DNA from: Mycolicibacter sp. MU0083
GTDB lineage: Bacteria > Actinomycetota > Actinomycetes > Mycobacteriales > Mycobacteriaceae
Direction of reading: 5' to 3'
DNA length: 64,000 nt
Assembly (NCBI RefSeq): GCF_963378075.1
Contig: NZ_OY726394.1
Coordinates: forward strand, 3,534,001 to 3,598,000
Shown: positions 54,122 to 62,083 of the stretch, in pieces
Layout: the number at the start of each line of letters is the position of its first letter
Numbering within the stretch: the stretch's first letter is position 1
Made by a program: the position numbers and the translations under genes
The notes under the pieces: model-generated
What the model was told of the DNA's origin: nothing
The model's input: only the letters and a program-made list of their open reading frames with translations
Database searches by the model: none

Positions 54122-54640
54122 TCAGCGGTTCAGGGCCTCACCGAACGTCACGTTGAACCCGGGCAGGTCCGCCAGATTGATGGTGGCGTCGTAGGTGCGC
54201 TGGTAGCCGGTGTGGCTGAGCTTCCAGCCGTCCGCGGTGCGGCGGTAGGTGTCCTCGTAGAAGCCTGCGCCGATCAGCATCAGGTTGACGTCCGGCACGA
54301 TCACCCGGTCCTGCAGGTACCAGATTCCGGTAGCGGTGTCCGGGCCGGTGAGGGTGATCTCGGGGTGGTTCACCCGGTGCTCGGTGATGATGTTGCCGGG
54401 CAACGAGTTCCGCATGAACTCCACCAGCGATTCGCGGTCGCCGAAGGTCTGCTTCTTGCCCATCGACTGGCCGTAGGCGGCGGTGACGTCGTCGGCCAGG
54501 GTGGCGGCGAAGTCATCCCAATGCTTGGTGTCCAGTGCGCGCATGTAGCGGTACTTGACCTGCTTGATGGCGTCGATGTCGGCGATTTTCTGCAGAGTTG
54601 CGGCGGTGTCTTCGGCGTTCAAGGCCTGTGTATCAGTCAC
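54122..54640 (-). CDS. NTF2/SnoaL-like protein
   Basis: The protein has 172 residues and begins TDTQALNAEDTAATLQKIAD. The NTF2-type core is IKQVKYRYMRALDTKHWDDF, LADDVTAAYGQSM, then strands with GIWYLQDRVIV and GAGFYEDTYRR. The group includes steroid dehydratases and ketosteroid isomerases. A possible catalytic Tyr/Asp/His set cannot be fixed by eye. It is oriented against fadE27 and divergent from fadD17 with only 29 bp between the start codons, so it and fadD17 share a promoter region. A steroid role is suggested by context only. Confidence 0.8.
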   Translation of the reverse strand: MTDTQALNAEDTAATLQKIADIDAIKQVKYRYMRALDTKHWDDFAATLADDVTAAYGQSMGKKQTFGDRESLVEFMRNSLPGNIITEHRVNHPEITLTGPDTATGIWYLQDRVIVPDVNLMLIGAGFYEDTYRRTADGWKLSHTGYQRTYDATINLADLPGFNVTFGEALNR

Positions 54641-54669
54641 CGCTCTATTGCAACACTAATCTGATCTCC

Positions 54670-56199
54670 ATGTCAGCACCGGCCCAGATTGGCGAACAGC
54701 CCACCGTCACAGCACTGCTGGCCGCGTTGGCCGAAGTGGACGACCGCGGTCTCTTCTACGAGGACACCTTCGTCAGCTGGCGTGACCACATCGCCGCGGG
54801 CGCCCGTTTGGGGGCCGCGCTGCGCGCCCGTCTCGACCCGGACAAGCCCCCGCATGTCGGTGTGCTGCTGGGTAACACGCCGTTCTTCTCGACGATGCTG
54901 GTGGCGGCCGCGCTGACCGGGGTGGTGCCGGTCGGGTTGAACCCCACGCGTCGCGGCGCCGCCCTGGAACGCGACGTGACACATGCGGACTGCCAGTTCG
55001 TGCTGGCCGACAACACCGCCGATGCGACGGTCCCCGGCATGATCGACATCGAATCGGCCTCGTGGCGATCGGAATTGGCACGCTTCGACGGCACGACGGT
55101 GACGTTCCGCGACGCCGATCCCGACGAACTGTTCATGCTGATCTTCACCTCCGGCACCAGCGGGGATCCGAAGGCGGTGCGCTGCACTCAGTGGAAGGCC
55201 GCGTTCCCGGGGGTGCTGCTGTCGCAACGCTTCGGGCTGGGGACTGCGGACGTCTGCTACCTGTCGATGCCGTTGTTCCACTCCAACGCGGTGATGGCCG
55301 GCTGGTCGGTGGCGGTGGCCGCGGGTGCGTCGATCGCGTTGCGACGCAAGTTCTCCGCCTCCGGGTTCATTCCCGACGTACGCCGCTTCGGCGCCACCTA
55401 CGCCAACTACGTGGGTAAGCCGCTGTCCTACGTGTTGGCGACGCCGGAACGACCCGACGATGCCGACAATCCGCTGCGCCTGCTGTACGGCAACGAGGGG
55501 GCTCCGCGGGATCTGGAGCGGTTCGCCGCCCGGTTCGACTGTCGGGTCATCGACGCGTTCGGCTCCACCGAGGGCGGGGTCTCGATCGCCCGCACCCCCG
55601 ACACTCCGGCCGGGGCATTGGGGCCGCTGGTCGACGGCAACACGATCATCGACGTCGAGACCGGCGAGGAATGCCCGCCCGGGGTGGTGGGCGAATTGGT
55701 GAACGCCGGCGGGCGCGGGCAGTTCCGCGGCTACTACCGCGATCCGGAGGCCGAGGCGCAGCGGATGGCCGGCGACGTCTACCACTCCGGGGACCTGGCC
55801 TACCGCGACGAGGCGGGCTTCGCCTACTTCGCGGGCCGGCTCGGGGATTGGATGCGGGTGGACGGTGAGAACCTGGGCACCGCGCCGATCGAGCGGGTCC
55901 TGCTGCGCCACAATGCCGTCGCCCATGTGGCCGTCTATCCGATCCCCGACCCGGCGGTGGGCGATCAGGTGATGGCCGCGCTGGTGCTTGCCCATGGCGC
56001 GTCGTTCGACGCCGATGAGTTCGTGGCGTTCCTGTCCGAGCAGCCCGATCTGGGGCCCAAGCAGTGGCCGGCGTATGTGCGGGTGGCCGAGGAGTTGCCG
56101 CGCACCGAGACGTTCAAAGTGCTCAAGCGGGTGCTGTCGGCCGAGGGCCTCGAGTGCACGGATCCGGTGTACCGGATCACCCGTGATCTGGAACTCTAA
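54670..56199 (+). CDS. fadD17: Acyl-CoA ligase FadD17
   Basis: The protein has 509 residues. It has the AMP-binding motif MLIFTSGTSGDPKAVRCTQW, the adenylate motif AFGSTEGG, YRDEAGFAYFAGRLGDWMRV for the hinge and the catalytic-lysine end LPRTETFKVLKRVL. It activates a carboxylate to its CoA thioester; Mtb FadD17 acts on sterol side-chain acids. The ATG at 54670 is preferred over the open frame to 54598. The lasso-peptide genes start 16 bp after its stop on the same strand. Confidence 0.9.
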   Translation: MSAPAQIGEQPTVTALLAALAEVDDRGLFYEDTFVSWRDHIAAGARLGAALRARLDPDKPPHVGVLLGNTPFFSTMLVAAALTGVVPVGLNPTRRGAALERDVTHADCQFVLADNTADATVPGMIDIESASWRSELARFDGTTVTFRDADPDELFMLIFTSGTSGDPKAVRCTQWKAAFPGVLLSQRFGLGTADVCYLSMPLFHSNAVMAGWSVAVAAGASIALRRKFSASGFIPDVRRFGATYANYVGKPLSYVLATPERPDDADNPLRLLYGNEGAPRDLERFAARFDCRVIDAFGSTEGGVSIARTPDTPAGALGPLVDGNTIIDVETGEECPPGVVGELVNAGGRGQFRGYYRDPEAEAQRMAGDVYHSGDLAYRDEAGFAYFAGRLGDWMRVDGENLGTAPIERVLLRHNAVAHVAVYPIPDPAVGDQVMAALVLAHGASFDADEFVAFLSEQPDLGPKQWPAYVRVAEELPRTETFKVLKRVLSAEGLECTDPVYRITRDLEL

Positions 56200-56215
56200 C
56201 CACTAAGCTGCACTG

Positions 56216-56935
56216 ATGGCCGACTGTGCAGACCGTCGATCCCTAGGCGGCCCACCACCGCAGCTGTTCTGCGCAGCGAACCTGCGGTGGGTCGCGGTGG
56301 CCGAGCACATCGTCTTGCTCGATCTGACGGAGGGCGTCTATGACGTGATCGATGATGTCGGCGCCGCGATGTGGACCGCACTCCTGCAACCACCTGACGA
56401 ACGTGACATCGCCGGCCTGGCCGAACAGTACGGAGCGCCAGCCGCCGCGGTGCACAGCGACTTCGTCGACTTCGCCGCGGCGCAATTGGCCGCGGGCCGT
56501 CTCAGCACGGAACGAGTACCCGAGACTGCGCCGCCGCTCGCCACGACGGTCCCGCGCCGTCGGCCCACGCTGTTGCGCGCGCTGCGGGAACGCGCCAGCG
56601 TCGAACGGGACCTGCGTAAGAGTTTCGCGATCGGCTACGCCGGGCGCACCGGCCAGGGCGCTGACGTCACACCACCGCGGCCGGATCCGGTGCGCGTGGC
56701 GAAGACATTCCGGACCGCCGAGGGCCTCTACCCAGCCCGCGACGCACCCTTGGACTGCTTGCCGCGTTCGCTGGCACTGACTCGGTTTCTCCGCACGGCC
56801 GGCTGGCCGGCCCAGCACGTGGTCGGGGTGGCGCTCTATCCCTTCGAAGCCCATGCCTGGGTCGAGTTGGAGGGCGCTCGGGTCAACGAGAGCGACGCAT
56901 CCCTGCGGCGCTTCACCGTAATCCAGCGGGCCTGA
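56216..56935 (+). CDS. Lasso-peptide maturation protein: fused RRE (B1) and leader peptidase (B2)
   Basis: The protein has 239 residues. Residues about 18-100 form a PqqD-like RiPP recognition element (VAVAEHIVLLDLTEGVYDVI, DVGAAMWTALL) that binds the precursor leader. Residues about 120-239 are a transglutaminase-like peptidase with Cys181 in LDCLPRSLALTRFL and His213 in FEAHAWVELEG, the expected catalytic pair; an Asp near NESDAS may complete the triad. It would cut the leader after TTQ. Most actinobacterial lasso clusters split B1 and B2, so the fusion is notable. The start lies 16 bp after fadD17 and the stop overlaps the cyclase by TGATG. Confidence 0.88.
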   Translation: MADCADRRSLGGPPPQLFCAANLRWVAVAEHIVLLDLTEGVYDVIDDVGAAMWTALLQPPDERDIAGLAEQYGAPAAAVHSDFVDFAAAQLAAGRLSTERVPETAPPLATTVPRRRPTLLRALRERASVERDLRKSFAIGYAGRTGQGADVTPPRPDPVRVAKTFRTAEGLYPARDAPLDCLPRSLALTRFLRTAGWPAQHVVGVALYPFEAHAWVELEGARVNESDASLRRFTVIQRA

Positions 56936-58683
56936 TGTACCAAGCCCAGCCCCCTGTGCACGGGTTCCTGGTGGCGCTGCCGGCCCAGGAGCCGGCGGCT
57001 GTACGGGGCTGGCCGCAGCCCGAGGCCGTCAGCGGGTCCGCGGTCTGGTTCCACGGCTACCTCGCGAACCCGGCGCTGCTGCGCCGCGAGTTGAACCTGC
57101 CCACGTCGGCGTCCGTCGGCCAGATCGTGGCGGCCGGGTGGCAGCGGTGGCACGAGGATGCAGCAGAACGCATTGTCGGCGAGTACGCAGCCGTGCTCGT
57201 CCGCGGCCCCGATGCGAAGCTGTTCGGGGATCGGATGGGCCTGCGTCCGCTGTACTGCGCGTCCGTGCCGAACGGAACCGTGGTGTCGACCGATCTCGCC
57301 GCCCTGGTTCGTGAAACCGGCGCCTGGCGTGAGCTCGACGAGGACTACCTGGCCGACCTGTTCAGCGCTGGCCTGCACCTGGGGCACCGCACGCCCTATC
57401 GCAACATCAGACGGCTGCAGGTCGGTGAGTTCGGGACCTGCCAAACGGGCCGGCTCCAGCTGCGACGTGGGTGGCAGCCGTCGACCGAACCGCTCATCGG
57501 GACATTCGAAGAGCATCGGGAGCGACTGCGCGACACAGTCGAACACGCTGTTGCCTGTGCCATGCCCACCGAAGACACACCGGCGGTCGAGTTGTCGGGC
57601 GGGCTCGACACTTCGACGGTCTTGGCGGTCGCCGCCGGTATCGCCCCGGTCCACGCGCTGAGTTTCGTTCACCCGGGCCACCCCGGCAGCGACGAGTCGT
57701 CGTGGATGCGCGCGGCCCTGGAAACAACACCGGCATCATGGCATCCGATCGACGCGTCCGCCCACGGAACCTTCACCGACGGCCCCGATCTGGGGGTTTT
57801 CCTCCCGGCACCGACGCGACGCATCCTCAACTGGGCTCCTAGCGCTGCCGAGGAATCCGTTGCACGACAACTGGGCGTGTCCACGGTCCTGACGGGCGAA
57901 GGCGGCGATGCGGTGTTCTTCGCAGGCCTGTTGCCCTGGTATCTGGCCGACCTGCTGCGTACCGGACGGCTACGGCACCTGCGACGCGAGTCGCTTCGGT
58001 GGAGCACTCAGGCTGAGCCGGGGCGCTCCGCTCCGTTCTGGATCCGCCGTGCCGCTGTCGACGGACTGCGCCGATGGCGCAGCGGGCGGACGCTCGCGTT
58101 AGAGGCACCCCGGCCGGTCACAACGGCGGCCCCCTGGCTGCACCGGGATTACGTCGAGCGTCACAGGCTGCAGAGCCGAGCGCAGTTCACCACCGGCATC
58201 CGGGTGCCGACGGTGCACGGCCAGGCGGTTCTGGAGAACATCGTGCGCGGTGCCGAGTTCGCCCGAAGCCGTCACCTGTCTCCGCCGACAGGGTTCGATC
58301 TTCGCCATCCGCTGCTGAACCCGGCCCTGGTCGACTTGGCCATGGCCACACCGTGTGAGGTCGCCGCGGATCCGCGGATCGATCGCGCGGTGCAGCGGTA
58401 CGCCTTCGCCGGAGTGGTCAGCGATACCGTGCTTCGCCGGCGATCAAAGCCGCTCGCGGACGAGGCCATCCTGCAGGGATTCGAAAGCCATCCTCGGTGG
58501 CGCAGCTATCTCGGTGAGAATCCCCAGATCGTTGAGCGCGGCTATGTGGACGCCGCAGCGTGGGGCGACGCGCTGCATGGGGCGGGCCGGATCGGTGGAG
58601 TGACGCAGTTCTACAACGCGATCCAGATCGAGGTCTGGCTGCGGCACCTGCATCGCGTGGGCCGCCCCGAACTGCTGACCTGA
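56935..58683 (+). CDS. Lasso-peptide macrolactam synthetase (asparagine synthase-like, C protein)
   Basis: The protein has 582 residues. The N-terminal glutaminase-like domain lacks the catalytic Cys2 (it starts MYQAQPPV), as in lasso cyclases. The C-terminal synthetase domain has the PP-loop SGGLDTSTVL (221-230) and the magnesium/ATP motif LTGEGGDAVF (319-328). It would adenylate the ring Asp side chain and join it to the new N-terminal Gly of the core peptide. It overlaps the B gene by one base, and the precursor gene lies 101 bp downstream. Confidence 0.9.
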   Translation: MYQAQPPVHGFLVALPAQEPAAVRGWPQPEAVSGSAVWFHGYLANPALLRRELNLPTSASVGQIVAAGWQRWHEDAAERIVGEYAAVLVRGPDAKLFGDRMGLRPLYCASVPNGTVVSTDLAALVRETGAWRELDEDYLADLFSAGLHLGHRTPYRNIRRLQVGEFGTCQTGRLQLRRGWQPSTEPLIGTFEEHRERLRDTVEHAVACAMPTEDTPAVELSGGLDTSTVLAVAAGIAPVHALSFVHPGHPGSDESSWMRAALETTPASWHPIDASAHGTFTDGPDLGVFLPAPTRRILNWAPSAAEESVARQLGVSTVLTGEGGDAVFFAGLLPWYLADLLRTGRLRHLRRESLRWSTQAEPGRSAPFWIRRAAVDGLRRWRSGRTLALEAPRPVTTAAPWLHRDYVERHRLQSRAQFTTGIRVPTVHGQAVLENIVRGAEFARSRHLSPPTGFDLRHPLLNPALVDLAMATPCEVAADPRIDRAVQRYAFAGVVSDTVLRRRSKPLADEAILQGFESHPRWRSYLGENPQIVERGYVDAAAWGDALHGAGRIGGVTQFYNAIQIEVWLRHLHRVGRPELLT

Positions 58684-58686
58684 AAG

Positions 58687-58746
58687 TTGTCCACTTGTCC
58701 GACAGCTTGTCGAATGCTGTAGACATCCTGTGCGGTTTTTGTAGAC
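58687..58746 (+). promoter_or_regulatory. Repeat-rich control region of the lasso precursor
   Basis: TTGTCC at 58687 and 58695 and TTGTCG at 58707 recur on one strand. TGTAGAC recurs at 58718-58724 and 58740-58746, 22 bp apart, or two helical turns. The stretch is richer in AT than its flanks and includes TTTTTG at 58736-58741. It probably holds a separate promoter and regulator sites for the precursor gene. A TAGACT at 58742 could be a -10 box, but this is a weak call. Confidence 0.4.
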
Positions 58747-58784
58747 TCAGCTAGTACCTACGAACCAGCAGTTTGGAGACCAGG

Positions 58785-58955
58785 ATGCGCGACTACTCTC
58801 CTCCCCAGGTTGTCCGTGTCGGTGATGTCCGGGCCACGACCCAAGGCAGCGGGAACTATCTCTCCGACAGCAGCACCGGTTACGGCTACATGGGATGGTA
58901 TAACCGGAGTTCGGACACCCCCGACACGGTGGCACCACTGCCGCCGAAGTCGTAA
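58785..58955 (+). CDS. Lasso-peptide precursor (A protein), predicted Gly1-Asp8 ring
   Basis: The protein has 56 residues, with GGAG 6 nt before the ATG. The 20-residue leader is RDYSPPQVVRVGDVRATTQ after Met1. It carries the YxxP...V...G pattern recognised by lasso RREs, and Thr19 at position -2 of the predicted cut. The core would start GSGNYLSDSSTG: Gly21 as residue 1 and Asp28 as residue 8 give an 8-membered macrolactam. The remaining 28 residues (ending APLPPKS) include YGYMGWYN, whose bulky aromatic residues could lock the thread. The core of 36 residues is long, so C-terminal trimming is possible. Confidence 0.85.
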   Translation: MRDYSPPQVVRVGDVRATTQGSGNYLSDSSTGYGYMGWYNRSSDTPDTVAPLPPKS

Positions 58956-58962
58956 GCGGCAC

Positions 58963-60783
58963 TTAGGGTTCGGCCCGGTCGGCTTCGCACAGTTGCGAGT
59001 ACAGACCGCCTAGCGCCAACAGTTCCTGGTGGGTGCCTTGCTCGACGGCCCGCCCGTGATGCAGCACGATGATCCGATCTGCGACAGCCTCGATGAAATC
59101 CATGTCGTGGCTGATGACCAGGCAGGTTCGATCGCCTGCATGGTTGCGGATCAACGCCGTTACCTTCGCCCGCTGATCGGAGTCCAGGTTTTCGGTCGGC
59201 TCATCGAGCAGCAGTACCCGTGGCCGACGCAGTAGGCAACGGGCGAGCGCAATCAGCCGCTTCTGTCCGCCGGAGGGCACCTGTACATCGATGATCGTGT
59301 CGTAGCCGTTGCGCATCTTCGCAGGATCGCTGATTGCAGCGTGCACGTTGGCCATCGCACAGGCCTCTTCGACCTCGCCGTCGGTGGCATCGTGCCTGCC
59401 CAACCGGACATTCTCCCGAATAGTGTCCTTCAGGAAGAACGGGAACTGCGCCAGCTTGCACACCTGTTCACGCAGCGAATGCAGTGTCACCGCACCGATA
59501 TCGTTTCCGTCCACCAGGATCCGGCCGTGCTGTGGGTCCAGGAAGCGCAGCAGCAGGTTGAAGACGGTCGATTTGCCCGAACCGATCGGCCCGACCAGCG
59601 CCACGATCTCACCCGCGGCGACCGAGAACGACAGACCCTGCAAAATTTGCTGTTTAGGCGAATAGCGAAATGAAACGTCGTCGAACACGAGGTCACCCTT
59701 GACCGCCGGGAGCACGGCGGCGTCTGGGCGCTCCCGCACGGTCGCGCCGGTGTCGAGCAGCTCGTAGGTCGAGGCAACGTGCGGGAGTATCGACTTATAC
59801 GTCGTGTAGGCCAACACCATCCGCTGCACCGCGGCGAACATGGTCGGAACATAGGCGATGAAGACGACCAGTCCGGCGAAGGTGAGGCCGAACCTAGCCC
59901 CGAACACGACGCCGGTGATCAGCACCAGGACGATGCTCAGTGCGATGAACACCTGAGCGCCGTTGGTAGCCGCCTGCATCCATATCCTCATCGCGGCCAT
60001 ATTCTTCGTCGCCGCCATGGAGGATGCGCGGAACAGTGCACTGCGCCGCCGTTGGGCGTTGAAGACCTGGATCTCGGAGATGCCGCTGGTGGTCTCCGCA
60101 AGCTCACTGCTCATGACGCGGTTTGCCACCATCGCCCGCTGCGTCACCGTCTGAAGTCGCTGACCGGCAAACCGGAGACCTGCCAGCGCGAGCGGGGCGA
60201 GGACCAGCGAAATGATCGTCATAGGCCAGGACAGCACCAACAGGTAGCTCAGCGCGATCAGCAACACCACCGCGTCGATCACCGGTGGGACAACACAATC
60301 GGTCAACAGGCGCTGAACGCATGGCGCCTCGAGTTGCACCCGCTGAATAAGCACTCCGGTGCGCGCGCCGACGAAGAAGTCCAGCGACAGCGACTGCATG
60401 TGATCGTGCACACGCTGCAGGATCGTGGCCAGCAGCCTGCGCTCGACGTGCGCCCCGATCCAGGCGTTGACGAAGCCCAGCGCCTGCGCCAGCACCAGCG
60501 ATGCCGCCCAGATCGCCAGCAGCAGTGCGAACGTCAATGGTGTTGCCAGCCAACCGATCAGGCCGGACGTCTCGACGCTTTCGCGAGTCAACAGCGAACC
60601 CTGCTGCCCCCAGACATCAGCCAGATCGCCACCCACGCCTGCGGCCGCGACCGCCTGCATCAGCGGCCCGAACGCCGCATTCGACACGAACGGCAGGGCA
60701 GTCACGAAGAGCCCGAGCAGCACCGATAGCGCCACCGCCCCGCGGACCGTATGCAGCATGGCCAGACTGCGTCGGATGTACAT
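58963..60783 (-). CDS. ABC exporter, probable lasso-peptide transporter (D protein)
   Basis: The protein has 606 residues. The N-terminal membrane domain of about six helices (residues 1-330) is fused to an ATPase with Walker A GPIGSGKST (398-406), Q-loop AQFPFF, signature VPSGGQKRL (502-510), Walker B VLLLDEPTENLD and the H-loop histidine in VISHDM. It is a half-size exporter that would dimerise. The signature begins VPSGG rather than LSGGQ. It is convergent with the precursor gene, whose stop is 7 bp away, so it must have its own promoter beyond 60783. Export and self-immunity are the likely roles. Confidence 0.87.
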   Translation of the reverse strand: MYIRRSLAMLHTVRGAVALSVLLGLFVTALPFVSNAAFGPLMQAVAAAGVGGDLADVWGQQGSLLTRESVETSGLIGWLATPLTFALLLAIWAASLVLAQALGFVNAWIGAHVERRLLATILQRVHDHMQSLSLDFFVGARTGVLIQRVQLEAPCVQRLLTDCVVPPVIDAVVLLIALSYLLVLSWPMTIISLVLAPLALAGLRFAGQRLQTVTQRAMVANRVMSSELAETTSGISEIQVFNAQRRRSALFRASSMAATKNMAAMRIWMQAATNGAQVFIALSIVLVLITGVVFGARFGLTFAGLVVFIAYVPTMFAAVQRMVLAYTTYKSILPHVASTYELLDTGATVRERPDAAVLPAVKGDLVFDDVSFRYSPKQQILQGLSFSVAAGEIVALVGPIGSGKSTVFNLLLRFLDPQHGRILVDGNDIGAVTLHSLREQVCKLAQFPFFLKDTIRENVRLGRHDATDGEVEEACAMANVHAAISDPAKMRNGYDTIIDVQVPSGGQKRLIALARCLLRRPRVLLLDEPTENLDSDQRAKVTALIRNHAGDRTCLVISHDMDFIEAVADRIIVLHHGRAVEQGTHQELLALGGLYSQLCEADRAEP

Positions 60784-60871
60784 CGATCTGCTCCTGGATC
60801 ACCGGTGTCGTTCGCCGAAACCACGATGACAGAACCGCTGCCCGAGCACGCAGATTCGGTGCGATGATCTG

Positions 60872-61315
60872 ATGACGCCCGCCCCAGTCGGCTGGCCCCG
60901 TATTCATCCGGCCCCTCGCAGCCGCGCTGCTCGCCGTGGCGACCGCATCAGCGGCGTCTTGCGCACACGAGCAGCGTGCCGCGACGGGCTGAAGTCGGCC
61001 AAGCATCGGAGGGCGGCCCGCAGGTGGATCACCTTGCGGGATCTGTTCGTTCATGAGCAAGACGGCCTCGACCGGCTTTCGGAACAGACCAGGCAGATCT
61101 GGCCAAGCGTGTACGGAGATGGCGAACCGATGGCGGATGAGCCCGACAGCCGCCCGATCGCCGAGAACTTCGCGAACTGGTTTCGCACCGCCGAGGGCCA
61201 GGAGCTGCACCTCGCCGACTACCAATTCGTACACGGCATGCCGGTGATCACGGTGCTGCGGGCATCGCTGACCGAGCTGCTGACGCCTGCCATGGCGGCA
61301 CTTGCGCTGCACTGA
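60872..61315 (+). CDS. Hypothetical protein, orphan
   Basis: The open frame codes for 147 residues. From about residue 54 (TLRDLFVHEQDGLDRLSEQT and FANWFRTAEGQELHLADYQF) codon use is clearly coding. The arginine-rich N-terminal part (PAPVGWPRIHPAPRSRAARR) is less convincing, so the true start may be further in. No family is recognised. It is divergent from the exporter gene with 88 bp between them and ends next to a convergent DUF6636-like gene. A minus-strand open frame over the same bases looks like a shadow. Confidence 0.5.
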   Translation: MTPAPVGWPRIHPAPRSRAARRGDRISGVLRTRAACRDGLKSAKHRRAARRWITLRDLFVHEQDGLDRLSEQTRQIWPSVYGDGEPMADEPDSRPIAENFANWFRTAEGQELHLADYQFVHGMPVITVLRASLTELLTPAMAALALH

Positions 61316-61321
61316 AGGCGC

Positions 61322-61756
61322 TCAGAACAGCTCGTAGGACTCGCGCGAGATGATGAAACCGTGGTCGTCCCGGTTCTCACATCTGATGCCGGCGGTCTCA
61401 CTGGTGCACAGGAAGGCGGTAGAACTGTCGCGTTCACCGTATTGGAGGGTCCGAGCGTCCGCGCCGAAAGTGCTGTCGCCGCCGCAGACGAATTCCGGTT
61501 TGCCGGTGACCTTGACCCTGATGCCCTGGCCGAATCCGGTCTGACTCGGACAATCCGCCGGCCGGGTCGGCGGCGACCAATCACGCTCCTCGATATCGCA
61601 CCGGACCAAATCTGTAGCCATCACGCAGGCGATGTTGCCGCTCGGCGACACGAAGAAATGCGTTTCGGGCTGAGCGGTGACCGCGGGTGCGCCGCAGATC
61701 GTGGTAGAGATCAGACCCGCGGCTGCCGTCGCCAATATGCCAATCCGAAAGTTCAT
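61322..61756 (-). CDS. Secreted DUF6636-like protein, copy 1
   Basis: The protein has 144 residues from the ATG at 61756. It has a signal peptide (NFRIGILATAAAGLISTTIC up to VTAQ), then HFFVSPSGNIACVMATDLVR, RCDIEERDWSPPTRPADC, FVCGGDSTFGADARTLQYG and IRCENRDDHGF, a pattern with six conserved cysteines seen in small exported actinobacterial proteins. The same order appears in the copy at 62084-62524. Function is unknown. The open frame continues upstream to 61861 without support. Confidence 0.82.
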   Translation of the reverse strand: MNFRIGILATAAAGLISTTICGAPAVTAQPETHFFVSPSGNIACVMATDLVRCDIEERDWSPPTRPADCPSQTGFGQGIRVKVTGKPEFVCGGDSTFGADARTLQYGERDSSTAFLCTSETAGIRCENRDDHGFIISRESYELF

Positions 61757-61870
61757 ACCGAAAAGATAGACCAGAATGGAACGCAGCGGACATGTTCCCG
61801 TCTTACGAAATGACGTCCTTTCCCCATCTGATTTGGTCAGGCACCCACCGGGGAAGGCCACGTTCTGCGG

Positions 61871-62014
61871 TTAGCTGCCGGTGCGGTACCAGCGCTGTGA
61901 GTCCGAGCGCGCACTGGGGTTCACCGCAACCGCGGCGAAACAATCGTCGACCGGGGCGTCCAGGCAGAAGTCGCCGAGTCGACTGCTCAACTGGACGGTG
62001 CCGTCGTCCGCCAC
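61871..62014 (-). pseudogene. Short ORF, possible remnant of a secreted protein
   Basis: From the GTG at 62014 the minus strand codes for 47 residues, with the stretch TVQLSSRLGDFCLDAPVDDC and the ending NPSARSDSQRWYRTGS. The pattern CLDAP...NPCNGSDSQRW-like recalls the C-terminal part of ricin-type beta-trefoil or similar exported proteins. The frame is open back to the stop of the upstream DUF6636-like gene but without a convincing start. It may be a decayed gene end. The other parts of 61757-62083 show nothing. Confidence 0.35.
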
Positions 62015-62083
62015 CCCGCGGCGCCCACCGCCGCACAATGCACGACACGGCCGATCACCTGCAACCGATACATGGCCCGCGCC

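Noticed and set aside
56200..60800. Cluster considered as a lanthipeptide, thiopeptide or PQQ-like pathway because of the PqqD-like domain
   Set aside because: No LanM/LanB, YcaO or radical SAM enzyme is present. The asparagine synthase-like cyclase and transglutaminase-like peptidase are specific to lasso peptides.
60617..61312. Minus-strand frame of 231 residues over the orphan gene and exporter start
   Set aside because: It covers the first part of the exporter in another frame, and its amino-acid mix is not protein-like. The plus-strand frame has better codon use.
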